DNA from: Labilibaculum sp.
GTDB taxonomy: Bacteria; Bacteroidota; Bacteroidia; Bacteroidales; Marinifilaceae
Assembly: GCF_963664555.1 (NCBI RefSeq)
Contig: NZ_OY761461.1
Coordinates: 2,728,001 to 2,792,000 of the forward strand
Direction of reading: 5' to 3'
Length of the DNA: 64,000 nt
Part shown: positions 44,306 to 52,900 of the stretch, piece after piece
Layout: every line of letters starts with the position of its first letter
Position numbering within the stretch: position 1 is the first letter of the stretch
The notes under the pieces: generated by a model
Database searches by the model: none
Seen by the model: the letters and a program-made list of their open reading frames with translations, nothing else
What the model was told of the DNA's origin: nothing
Made by a program: the position numbers and the translations under genes

Positions 44306-45435
44306 GTCAATACAATTTGGGTTAGTTTTTGAAATGCTTGAATGAATTGATCCACCTCTTTTTTGGTAATTGAAAGTGGCGGCAGTAAACGAAGTGTTGT
44401 ACTACCTGATGATCCTGTGAAAATTCCATATTCCTCAAGAAGTTGTTTCCTGATTTTAGGCATATCCTCAAGATCAATACCAATCATTAATCCTTTTCCC
44501 CTTATTGCTTTTATTGCTTTATTATCTTTTAACTCAGAGATTAAATAATCTCCTAATCTGTTTGCATTATCGATTAACTGTTCCTCTTCAATTGTCTCTA
44601 ATACAGCCATTCCCGCAGCACATGCCAAATGATTTCCCCCAAAGGTTGTTCCTAACATGCCACTCCATGCTTTTATTTCAGGTGATATGATTACTCCGGC
44701 AATCGGAAATCCATTTCCCATTCCCTTAGCTGTAGTTATAATATCTGCCTTAACACCTGCATGCTGATGTGCGAAAAATTTTCCTGTTCTTCCATAGCCC
44801 GACTGAATCTCATCCAAAATAAGCATTGCTTTGTGAGTTTTACACAAACTTTCGGCAGATTTTAAGAATTCAACCGATGGTTCAACAACTCCATTCACAC
44901 CTTGTATTCCTTCAATAATCACTGCTGCAACGTCATTTTCCCCAAGAGCTTTTTCCAGTGCATAAATGTCATTCATTTCTATAAAAACGACGTCGTGTTT
45001 TGCATTAAATTTTGATGATAATGCAGGATTATCTGTAATCGCTAAAGTACCACTGCTTCTTCCGTGAAAAGCTCCTTTAATTGCAACAATTTTCGATTTA
45101 CCTGTGTGAAAAGATGCCACTTTCAAAGCATTTTCATTGGCTTCGGCTCCTGAGTTACACAAGAATAGATTGTAATCATCATATCCTGAAAGTGTACCCA
45201 ATTTGCTGGCTAATTTCTCCTGCATATCATTTCTTACTGCATTCGAATAAAAGCCTAAACAATGAAGTTGGTGCTCCATTCTAAAAATATAGTGTGGATG
45301 ACTGTGACCAATTGAAATCACACCATGTCCACCATAAAAATCTAAATATTTATTTCCTTTATCGTCAGATATGTTTGATCCTTTCCCATTAACCAAGTTT
45401 ATATCGTAACAATTATATACGTTAAATAATTCCAT
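44302..45435 (-). CDS. argD: N-acylornithine aminotransferase
   Basis: Class III PLP aminotransferase that makes N-acylornithine from N-acylglutamate semialdehyde. The 377-aa protein has LDFYGGHGVISIGHSHP, FLCNSGAEANENALKVA, the cofactor Asp in LILDEIQSGYGRTGKFFAHQ, and the PLP lysine in IITTAKGMGNGFPIAG. It lies 11 bases after argC and overlaps argB by 4 bases. N-succinyl specificity is likely from lineage but not shown. Confidence 0.94.
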   Translation of the reverse strand: MELFNVYNCYDINLVNGKGSNISDDKGNKYLDFYGGHGVISIGHSHPHYIFRMEHQLHCLGFYSNAVRNDMQEKLASKLGTLSGYDDYNLFLCNSGAEANENALKVASFHTGKSKIVAIKGAFHGRSSGTLAITDNPALSSKFNAKHDVVFIEMNDIYALEKALGENDVAAVIIEGIQGVNGVVEPSVEFLKSAESLCKTHKAMLILDEIQSGYGRTGKFFAHQHAGVKADIITTAKGMGNGFPIAGVIISPEIKAWSGMLGTTFGGNHLACAAGMAVLETIEEEQLIDNANRLGDYLISELKDNKAIKAIRGKGLMIGIDLEDMPKIRKQLLEEYGIFTGSSGSTTLRLLPPLSITKKEVDQFIQAFQKLTQIVLT

Positions 45436-45446
45436 TTCACTTTTTT

Positions 45447-46412
45447 TTAAAATCCAATCGGCTTTAAGCCCAGTCCTAATATTTCGGGCATTCCAAATAA
45501 TAAATTCATATTCTGAACTGCCTGACCAGAAGCCCCTTTCAATAAATTATCAATCACTGAAATAATCATCAGTTTACTACCGTGCTTTTCAAGATACAAC
45601 ACACATTTGTTTGTATTTACAACCTGCTTTACATCGGGCGATATATTTGATATTGAAACGAATGGATGATTTTTATAATATGTTTTGTACTTCTCAACGG
45701 CCTCTTCAGCAGACCAATCACAATCGGTATAGATTGTGGCCATTATTCCCCGGCTAAAGTTTCCTCTAACGGGAATAAAATTGATAGCTTTATTGAAGCC
45801 TGGCTGGAGTTGTAAAACCGTTTCTGTAATCTCAGCCAAATGCTGATGAGTAAATGCCTTGTATACTGAGACATTATTGTTTTTCCAGCTAAAATGTGAA
45901 GTTGATGTTGGATTCTGACCTGCTCCGGTTGATCCGGTAATCGCATTAACATGAACCTCTTCCTTCAATTTATTTTCATTAGCTAATGGCAATAATCCCA
46001 ATTCAATGCAAGTGGCAAAACATCCTGGATTGGCTATTTTATCAGCATTTTCAATTTTATCTTTATTAATTTCAGGCAGTCCGTAAACAAATCCTTTTTC
46101 ATTTGCTTTTGGTCTGAAATCAGTACTTAAATCGATAATTTTCACGGTCTCAGGCAAATTATTCTCTTCCAAAAACAATTTGGTTTTCCCATGTCCCGAA
46201 CAGATAAATAAAACATCAATTGCTTTATAATCAGCTTCGGAAAATGACAAATCAGTATCCTCAAACAAATCCCTATGGACATCCGATACCGGATGCCCCA
46301 TATGACTTGTACTCTGCACGAAACTGATATTTGCCTGTGGATGCCAAATTAAGATCCGCAACAATTCTCCTGCCGTATATCCTGCTCCACCTATGATTCC
46401 TACATTCACCAT
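45447..46412 (-). CDS. argC: N-acyl-gamma-glutamyl-phosphate reductase
   Basis: NADPH-dependent reductase of the third step. The 321-aa protein begins VGIIGGAGYTAGELLRIL (dinucleotide-binding) and has the active-site cysteine in NPGCFATCIELGLLPL. Further blocks are TDFRPKANEKGFVYGLPEIN and ITGSTGAGQNPTSTSHFS. It starts 2 bases after the argG stop. Confidence 0.95.
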   Translation of the reverse strand: MVNVGIIGGAGYTAGELLRILIWHPQANISFVQSTSHMGHPVSDVHRDLFEDTDLSFSEADYKAIDVLFICSGHGKTKLFLEENNLPETVKIIDLSTDFRPKANEKGFVYGLPEINKDKIENADKIANPGCFATCIELGLLPLANENKLKEEVHVNAITGSTGAGQNPTSTSHFSWKNNNVSVYKAFTHQHLAEITETVLQLQPGFNKAINFIPVRGNFSRGIMATIYTDCDWSAEEAVEKYKTYYKNHPFVSISNISPDVKQVVNTNKCVLYLEKHGSKLMIISVIDNLLKGASGQAVQNMNLLFGMPEILGLGLKPIGF

Positions 46413-46414
46413 AA

Positions 46415-47614
46415 TTACTGCTTGTTTACGGTGTAATATATCTTTAATGAATTAGCCAGAATATTGGTAAATCCTTTTGCATCATCCGCGGTCCAGCCTT
46501 TACTGCTTTCGCCGTACTGACCAAACAAATCAGTCATCAGGTCGTTGGGCGAAGTTATGCCTTCAACAAAGAAATGTTTAGGATTTAAATTTAAAATAAC
46601 CGTTCCAGTCACCTTCTTTTGAGTGTCAAGAAGGAAAGTCTCCATGTTTCTCATTACCGGCTCTAAATATTGAGCCTCGTGCAATAACATCCCATAGAAA
46701 TTTGCAATCTGCTCTTTCCAGTGCATTTGCCATTTGGTAAGGGTGTGTTTTTCCAGTGTTTGATGAGCTTTAATAATCATTAAAGGCGCTGCTGCTTCAA
46801 ATGCAACCCTTCCTTTTGTTCCAATAATTGTGTCACCAATGTGCATGTCTCGTCCAATGCCAAACTGAGACCCAATTGCTTCAATTTTTTTAATTGCATC
46901 CAATGGATGTTGTACTTTTTCTCCATTCACACTAACCAATTCTCCCTTTTCGAATCCTATGGTTAACTTTTCCGATTCGGTTTTAACAACCTGTTTTGGA
47001 TAGGCTTCTTCCGGAAGCGGTTGATCTGAAGTTAAAGTTTCTTTTCCACCGATACTGGTTCCCCAGATGCCTGCATTAATGGAATATTTCATTTTTTCGA
47101 AATTGGCTGAAATACCATTTTCTTTCAGGTAATTGATCTCAGTTTCCCTGCTTAACTGCATATCTCTGGTTGGTGTAATAATTTCGGCATTTGGAGCCAT
47201 TATTTTAAATATAAGATCGAATCTTATCTGATCGTTACCAGCACCGGTACTACCGTGAGCGATATAATCAGCATCAATGGAATGGGCATATTGAGCAATT
47301 GCCATAGCTTGAAATGCTCTTTCTGAGCTTACCGACAATGGATATGTATTGTTCTTTAAAACATTTCCCATTATCATGTATTTAATACATTTATCGTAGT
47401 ATTCTTCGGTAATATCAAGAGAGGCGTGTTGAACAACTCCCAGTTGTTTTGTCCTGTTCTCTATATCAGCTAATTCTTCTTTGCTGAAACCACCTGTATT
47501 ACCCAAAACTGTGTACACATCCATGTTTAACTCCTTAGACAGATAAAGTGCACAGTATGTTGTATCTAAACCTCCGCTATATGCTAATACTACTTTTTTC
47601 TTAGTTGATGTCAT
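46415..47614 (-). CDS. argG: Argininosuccinate synthase
   Basis: ATP-dependent ligase joining citrulline and aspartate. The 399-aa protein begins KKKVVLAYSGGLDTTYCALYL (ATP pyrophosphatase loop at about 9-20), and has AHGSTGAGNDQIRFD and the block QFGIGRDMHIGDTIIGTKGRVAFEAAAP. The AYSGGLDTT and GIGR blocks resemble the second, archaeal-like ArgG type found in Bacteroidota more than E. coli ArgG. First classical pathway gene after the GNAT gene. Confidence 0.94.
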   Translation of the reverse strand: MTSTKKKVVLAYSGGLDTTYCALYLSKELNMDVYTVLGNTGGFSKEELADIENRTKQLGVVQHASLDITEEYYDKCIKYMIMGNVLKNNTYPLSVSSERAFQAMAIAQYAHSIDADYIAHGSTGAGNDQIRFDLIFKIMAPNAEIITPTRDMQLSRETEINYLKENGISANFEKMKYSINAGIWGTSIGGKETLTSDQPLPEEAYPKQVVKTESEKLTIGFEKGELVSVNGEKVQHPLDAIKKIEAIGSQFGIGRDMHIGDTIIGTKGRVAFEAAAPLMIIKAHQTLEKHTLTKWQMHWKEQIANFYGMLLHEAQYLEPVMRNMETFLLDTQKKVTGTVILNLNPKHFFVEGITSPNDLMTDLFGQYGESSKGWTADDAKGFTNILANSLKIYYTVNKQ

Positions 47615-47683
47615 TATATTATTATTTATAGATTTTCAAGATCTTGTTACTAATTTGATGAAATTGCTTTCTTTTCAGAACAA

Positions 47684-48253
47684 TTACTTTTTGTCCTTTC
47701 TATTGGGATCATACAGCATACCTGTACACAAACACATTTTTCGATTGGTTCGCTGCAGTATGTCATAATTCACACAACCGCTGCATCCTTTCCAAAATGT
47801 ATCATCAGTAGTTAGCTCCGAAAAGGTAACTGGTCTGTATCCTAATTCTGAATTGATTTTCATTACAGGAAGACTGGTGGTGAGTCCGAATATTTTGGCC
47901 TCAGGGTAACGTTTTTGGGATAGCTCGAACGCTTTAGCCTTAATCATTTTCGCTAAACCTACAGCTCTGTAGTCAGGATCCACAATTAGTCCCGAATTAG
48001 CTACATACTTGCCATGTTCCCAGGTTTCTATATAACAGAAACCAATCACTTTATCCTGATCAAAAGCAATGATTGCTTTACCTTCCTGAATTTTTTGTAC
48101 GATGTACAAAGGTTCTCTTTTTGCAATTCCTGTACCGCGGATTTTTGCAGCACTTTCAATCATATCACAAATTTCCTGGGCATATTCGTAATGCCTTAAA
48201 CCTGCTATAATGACACTTATTTTTTGCTCAATTTCCATTGAAGTATCTATCAT
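47684..48253 (-). CDS. GNAT acyltransferase, probable N-acylglutamate synthase
   Basis: A 189-aa GNAT-fold acyltransferase and the first structural gene of the arginine operon. The acyl-CoA loop is VDPDYRAVGLAKMI (about 91-104). A C-terminal tail carries four cysteines, C157xxC160 and C174xC176, that could bind zinc. Its place as the first gene of an operon that otherwise lacks ArgA/ArgJ suggests that it makes N-acetyl- or N-succinyl-glutamate, the entry step. I recall a corresponding role proposed for the Bacteroides GNAT gene beside argG, but cannot check it here. A later ATG (48238) is possible. It starts 16 bases after the fourth arginine leader frame. Confidence 0.85.
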   Translation of the reverse strand: MIDTSMEIEQKISVIIAGLRHYEYAQEICDMIESAAKIRGTGIAKREPLYIVQKIQEGKAIIAFDQDKVIGFCYIETWEHGKYVANSGLIVDPDYRAVGLAKMIKAKAFELSQKRYPEAKIFGLTTSLPVMKINSELGYRPVTFSELTTDDTFWKGCSGCVNYDILQRTNRKMCLCTGMLYDPNRKDKK

Positions 48254-48269
48254 TTTATTCTATCTATTA

Positions 48270-48410
48270 CTAAATTTCCCAAAAAAGAGCTACAGCAGTT
48301 AAGCGCAACCACTTGTTATTTAATTCTACAAAAAAGTCCGCTCTGACGGTCTGGTTGTTTTGTTCCCGAAAACAGCGTCTTCGAATGTCTAAGGAGTTGA
48401 AAAAATTCAT
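48270..48410 (-). CDS. Arginine leader peptide 4
   Basis: A 46-codon frame beginning MNFFNSLDIRRRCFREQ; the codons at 10-12 are CGA, AGA and CGC, with another Arg at 15. It ends 16 bases before the GNAT start. Unlike the three upstream modules there is no convincing terminator behind the Arg codons, although two T6 runs lie inside the frame (48335-48330 and 48286-48281). It may have become a coupling frame or a degenerate attenuator. Confidence 0.6.
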   Translation of the reverse strand: MNFFNSLDIRRRCFREQNNQTVRADFFVELNNKWLRLTAVALFWEI

Positions 48411-48431
48411 GTTTTTATTTTTAGTTTATAC

Positions 48432-48464
48432 AAAAAAAGCTTACCGTCCGAAAACAGTAAGCTT
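48432..48464 (-). terminator. Attenuator terminator 3
   Basis: AAGCTTAC/GTAAGCTT form an 8-bp perfect stem, extended on the minus strand by a G-U and a G-C pair, ending in T7. It begins 6 bases after the stop of leader peptide 3. Confidence 0.85.
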
Positions 48465-48469
48465 ATTAA

Positions 48470-48571
48470 TTATGATATTTCAATTACAGAAATAGCAAGC
48501 TCATCCGTTCCCCCTGGGTAACAGTTACTACGCAAATGGCGTCGACTTTGTGTATAGATGATTTGATGCAT
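48470..48571 (-). CDS. Arginine leader peptide 3
   Basis: A 33-codon frame from ATG 48571. It begins MHQIIYTQSRRHLRSNCYPG; Arg codons are CGA and CGC at 10-11 and CGT at 14. The stop lies 6 bases before attenuator hairpin 3. It repeats the plan of leader peptides 1 and 2, with an Arg cluster at about codons 9-14. Confidence 0.72.
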   Translation of the reverse strand: MHQIIYTQSRRHLRSNCYPGGTDELAISVIEIS

Positions 48572-48594
48572 TTCTATTCGTAATTATATAGTTT

Positions 48595-48632
48595 CAAAAA
48601 AAAGGCTTACCGGTAAAAACGGTAAGCCTTTT
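48595..48632 (-). terminator. Attenuator terminator 2
   Basis: AAAAGGCTTACCG (48600-48612) pairs perfectly with CGGTAAGCCTTTT (48620-48632), a 13-bp stem with a 7-base loop, then T9 on the minus strand. It begins 16 bases after the stop of leader peptide 2. Its core GCTTAC/GTAAGC is shared with terminator 3. Confidence 0.9.
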
Positions 48633-48647
48633 AAATATTGCTGTTAA

Positions 48648-48734
48648 TCATTGATTACAAGACAATACGACATCAACCGCTTTTCCTAAAGGAGCGCTCT
48701 GTCTTCGTCGTTGTATGTTGTAAAATAAAATCAT
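48648..48734 (-). CDS. Arginine leader peptide 2
   Basis: A 28-codon frame from ATG 48734. It begins MILFYNIQRRRQSAPLGKAV; Arg codons CGA CGA AGA fill positions 9-11. The Arg-codon stretch (AAGACA, 48705-48700) is complementary to TGTCTT (48664-48659) near its own end, giving a candidate pause hairpin. A strong terminator follows 16 bases behind the stop. Confidence 0.75.
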   Translation of the reverse strand: MILFYNIQRRRQSAPLGKAVDVVLSCNQ

Positions 48735-48762
48735 TTGATATTTTTTTCTGTTATTTCAAATT

Positions 48763-48791
48763 CAAAAAAAATGCTTTCCGATATGGAAAGC
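48763..48791 (-). terminator. Attenuator terminator 1
   Basis: GCTTTCC/GGAAAGC form a perfect 7-bp stem with a 5-base loop, then on the minus strand ATTTTTTTT. It lies 31 bases past the stop of leader peptide 1. Confidence 0.85.
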
Positions 48792-48821
48792 TTGGAAAAT
48801 AAATATGCCAGAGCTTATGCC

Positions 48822-48878
48822 TTATCGTTTGGATAAAGATTTAATGTAGCGTCGTCGAATAATTCGTGAATTTTCCAT
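48822..48878 (-). CDS. Arginine leader peptide 1
   Basis: An 18-codon frame, MENSRIIRRRYIKSLSKR, from ATG 48878 to TAA 48824-48822. Arg codons CGA CGA CGC fill positions 8-10, with two more Arg. It starts about 17 bases after the likely transcription start and is followed by terminator 1. It is the first of four Arg-rich frames in the leader of the arginine operon. Confidence 0.75.
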   Translation of the reverse strand: MENSRIIRRRYIKSLSKR

Positions 48879-48901
48879 GTCTATTCTTAATTTGTTGCCT
48901 A

Positions 48902-48909
48902 CAAAGATA
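48902..48909 (-). promoter_or_regulatory. Promoter -7 element of the arginine operon leader
   Basis: TATCTTTG on the minus strand matches TAnnTTTG. The start would be near 48895, about 17 bases before leader peptide 1 and about 640 bases before the GNAT gene. The -33 position is T-rich without a clear TTTG. Confidence 0.65.
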
Positions 48910-49232
48910 AATGCAAAAAATAGTAATATCCTAATAAAACCATCTTTTTTTTAATTCACTCTTATTTAAAACCTTTGCGTAAAGATTTTATTGTGCTTTT
49001 AATAACACACCACCAATTACCAACACTCCCCGTCTGGAAATTGTGTTTTTTTTTTTGCTAAAGATGATTTATGGAATTCAATCAAATAATACAAATGAAA
49101 CCATGTCTTTTGGTCTAAATAATAGTGTGTTATAGTTTTTTAACAGTTCTAAATTCATTTTTTTAATAACCATTTATAAATTGCGCCGTAGAATCGCTTT
49201 AGTATCTCAATTTAAAAAGATTTGAAATTATC
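48910..49232. other. Gene-free spacer between divergent units
   Basis: About 320 AT-rich bases between the arginine promoter and a small membrane-protein gene. I see no credible coding frame. T- and A-runs (49047-49056, 48945-48952) are present but no strong hairpin. Confidence 0.45.
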
Positions 49233-49508
49233 ATGGAGTTAAAAAAAATTGTTGGATTTGTGTTGTTGGGCTTAGCCGTTGTTACTTTCTTCCTTTATCT
49301 CTCCCTACCTTTTATTCTATCGGGTTCTAATAAAATCATTCTGTTGACGGCATCAGTTTACCTTCTGAATAAAGTTTTCTTTTATTCTTCAATTTATATT
49401 TTAGGGAAGCAATTCATTTCCAAAGTCGGAAAGTATTTGCCCAAATGGATTGAAAGACGATTATTAAAGTTATTTAAAATTCAACCTGTTGTTGAAACAA
49501 ACATTTAG
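49233..49508 (+). CDS. Small two-helix membrane protein (transporter-suffix-like)
   Basis: A 91-aa protein with two membrane helices (about residues 8-30 and 35-58) and a basic amphipathic tail GKYLPKWIERRLLKLFKIQP. The plan resembles the short 'transporter suffix domain' proteins of Bacteroidota, but I have only the overall look to go by. It stands alone between the arginine and glutamate-synthase units. Confidence 0.65.
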   Translation: MELKKIVGFVLLGLAVVTFFLYLSLPFILSGSNKIILLTASVYLLNKVFFYSSIYILGKQFISKVGKYLPKWIERRLLKLFKIQPVVETNI

Positions 49509-49682
49509 TAATCTTTTTTCAATATTGAACATAAATATAAAAAGACTATTTCTTTACTTTCAGGTCAGACAAATAGCTCAGGCATATATAAATGCCTGAA
49601 TATCATGCAAACCTTTGCAATGACAATTATCATGTTTTTTTCACTTTTCAAACGTTTTCGTTAAGTTGATTAACAATAATAA

Positions 49683-49714
49683 TTGCATTTGTGGATTTAA
49701 TTGTGTTATATTTG
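49683..49714 (+). promoter_or_regulatory. Promoter for gltB-gltD
   Basis: TTG (49683-49685), 21 bases, then TATATTTG (49707-49714) match the Bacteroidota consensus. Transcription would start near 49721, giving a leader of about 180 bases before gltB. The leader contains the dyad CTTAAGG-T-CCTTAAG at 49842-49856. Confidence 0.65.
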
Positions 49715-49841
49715 CTCAACGGATTAGACAAGCAAAAAATTGATCACCTCCATCTTTGGGTGTTTCTTGAATTAAGGCAGTGACTCTCGGATTTATAAAA
49801 GTTGCTACTGAATGTTATAGAATGGGGATTTCTATACATTT

Positions 49842-49856
49842 CTTAAGGTCCTTAAG
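49842..49856. promoter_or_regulatory. Perfect dyad in the gltB leader
   Basis: CTTAAGG-T-CCTTAAG is a perfect 7+1+7 inverted repeat, 45 bases upstream of the gltB ATG. It could be a DNA operator or a short RNA hairpin (5-bp stem, 5-base loop). Confidence 0.35.
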
Positions 49857-49901
49857 TTTAAAAGATAAAATCATTTCCTGGCTTCGCACTAAAAATTGCC
49901 T

Positions 49902-52900
49902 ATGCGAAACCTTAGACCAAAACAGCAGGGTCTTTACGACCCTCAGAACGAACATGACAATTGTGGGATTGGCTTTGTAGCCAACATTAAAGGAAAAAAA
50001 TCTTTCGAGATTATTACCCGTGGACTGGAGGTGCTTTGCAATATGGAACACCGGGGAGCACGTGGTGCTGATAATGTAAGTGGTGATGGTGCCGGTATTT
50101 TAATGCAATTGCCTCACAATTTCTACAAAAAAATTGGAATCAAGCTTCCTTTAGCAGGAAGATATGGTACCGGTTTAATTTTCTTACCAAAAGACGAAAC
50201 CGAAGAAAAGTTCTGTCTTGAAGTTCTTATTCAGATTCTGGAAGAAGAAGGATTGGAATTTCTTCAATTACGTGATGTCCCAACGGACACCAATGCAATT
50301 GGTGAAATTGCAAGAGAGTCAGAACCAGTAATCAAACAAATCTTTGTTGGTGGAAATTACGAACAGGATGAATTAGAACGACGACTTTATTTAGCTAGAA
50401 AACAAGCTGAAAGTTATATTCGCGCAACCAAAATGAAAGAAAAGGAGATGTTTTACATCCCTAGTCTTTCGTCTAAAGTTTTGGTATATAAAGGAATGTT
50501 TGCAAGCGACCAGTTGGGAAAATACTATGGTGATCTTCAGGATTCCCGGATGGAAAGTGCTATCGCTATGGTTCACTCACGTTTTAGCACCAATACATTT
50601 CCTTCCTGGGATTTGGCACAACCATTTCGTATTGTAGCTCACAATGGTGAAATCAATACAATAAAAGGAAACCGTTTGTGGATGCAAGCCCGGGAATCTC
50701 TTTTAAAATCGGAGATGTTTGGTGATGACATCAAAAAACTATTTCCGGTTGTTGAACCAAACAAGAGTGATTCTGCCTCTTTCGATAATGTGCTTGAATT
50801 TTTATTCTTAACTGGAAGAAGTCTGCCGCATGCCTTGAGTATGATGGTGCCGGAATCGTGGAATGAAAAAAATCCTATCCCTGATAGTTTAAAAGCATTT
50901 TACGAATATCATTCCACTTTTATGGAGCCTTGGGATGGTCCTGCTTCGTTAGTGTTTTCTGATGGCCGTTATATTGGCGGAACATTGGATAGAAACGGAC
51001 TTCGCCCTTCTCGTTATGTGATTACTCAGGATGACATGATTGTAATGGGTTCTGAAGTTGGTATTCAACAATTTAGTGCCGAAGAAATTAAAGAAAAGGG
51101 ACGACTAAGACCAGGTAAGTTATTACTTGTTGATACTCAGCTTGGAATCATCATTCCCGACCAAGAGGTAAAGTCACAGCTGACTTATCGGAATCCTTAT
51201 CAAAACTGGCTAAAGGAGAATCGTTTGGATTTGAAGGCTATTCCTGTAGAAAAACGGGTTCCTTCGGATATTGGAGATCATTTTAACATTTGCCAAAAGA
51301 CATTTAACTATTGTAAAGAAGATTTTGAAAGAGTTCTTCTGCCAATGGCAACGGGTGCACAAGAACCTGTGGGATCGATGGGTAATGATGCCCCGATACC
51401 TGTATTGTCGCCAAGACCACAGTTGTTTTTCAATTACTTCCGTCAATTATTTGCTCAGGTAACCAATCCTCCTATCGATTCAATTCGAGAAAATTTGGTA
51501 ATGGATTTGACCAATTATATAGGATCTGTTCAGAAAAATTTATTGGATGAAACAGCTCAGCATTGCAAGTTAATTCGATTCAAAAGTCCGTTGATTACTA
51601 ACACTGATCTTGGCAAGATAAAGAAATTGAAGCATGAAGAGTTTAGACACCAATCTATTGATATGCTGTTTAAAGCATCTCAAAATGGTGCCGGCTTGGA
51701 AAGTGCTTTGGATTCTATTTGTCAGTTAGCTGAAAAGGCTGTTGATGAACAGAAAAATTACATTATTCTTACGGATCGGAATATATCTGAGTCAATGGCT
51801 CCAATTCCTGTTCTTTTAGCTGTGGCAGCGGTTCATCATCATCTTATAAAAAAGAGAAAGAGGATGCAGATTGGTCTTGTTGTGGAAACAGGTGAGGCTC
51901 GTGAAGTAAATCATATTGCCTTACTGATTGCATACGGGGCCAGTGTTATTAATCCATACATGAGTTATGCGGTTATTGACAAATTGGTGAAAGATGGCAG
52001 AATCAGTCTTGAATATAAAACGGCTCGTAAAAATTATATAAAAGCCGTTGATAAGGGACTGCTAAAGGTGATGTCTAAAATGGGAATATCAACCATTGGC
52101 AGTTATCTTGGTGCCCAAATTTACGAGGCTTTGGGAGTAAGTAAGGATGTTATTGACAAATACTTCACTGGTACTATTTCCAGAATTGAGGGAATTGGAT
52201 TAAAAGAGATTTCAGAAGAAATTCTTTGTCATCACAAAAAAGCTTATTCAGAAGAGAATCCTTTCGATAATCAGGATTTATTAACGAATAATGGTAATAT
52301 CCATTATCGGAAAAATGGAGAACCACATAGCTGGAATCCTGAAACAATTGGATTACTGCAATGGGCAACAAGAACCAATAATTACAATAAATTTAAAGAA
52401 TACAGCACAATTGTAAATAAAGAAACTGCTTCACCCAATTTTCTAAGAGGTTTCTTTGATTATAAAAAGAATCCTATTGACATTAGTGAAGTTGAACCGG
52501 TTGAAAACATCATGAAGAGATTTTGTACTGGTGCCATGTCTTATGGTTCCATTTCAAAAGAGGCTCATGAAGCTCTGGCTATTGCAATGAATAAAATTGG
52601 CGGCAGAAGTAATACCGGTGAAGGCGGAGAAAGTTCAAAACGCTTCTATTCAAGTGCAAGAAGTTCAATTAAGCAAATTGCTTCAGGTCGATTTGGTGTA
52701 AATGCTGAATATCTTGTAAATGCTGATGAATTACAAATTAAGGTAGCTCAAGGTGCAAAACCGGGAGAAGGAGGTCAATTACCTGGATTTAAAGTTGATA
52801 ATATCATAGCTAAGCTTAGGAATTCAACTCCGGGGATTACACTGATCTCTCCGCCTCCACATCATGACATTTATTCAATTGAAGATTTGGCACAATTAAT

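Noticed and set aside
49780..49980. 66-aa frame overlapping the gltB start
   Set aside because: Out of frame with gltB and without family features. GltB itself has a clear start with the Cys21 nucleophile.
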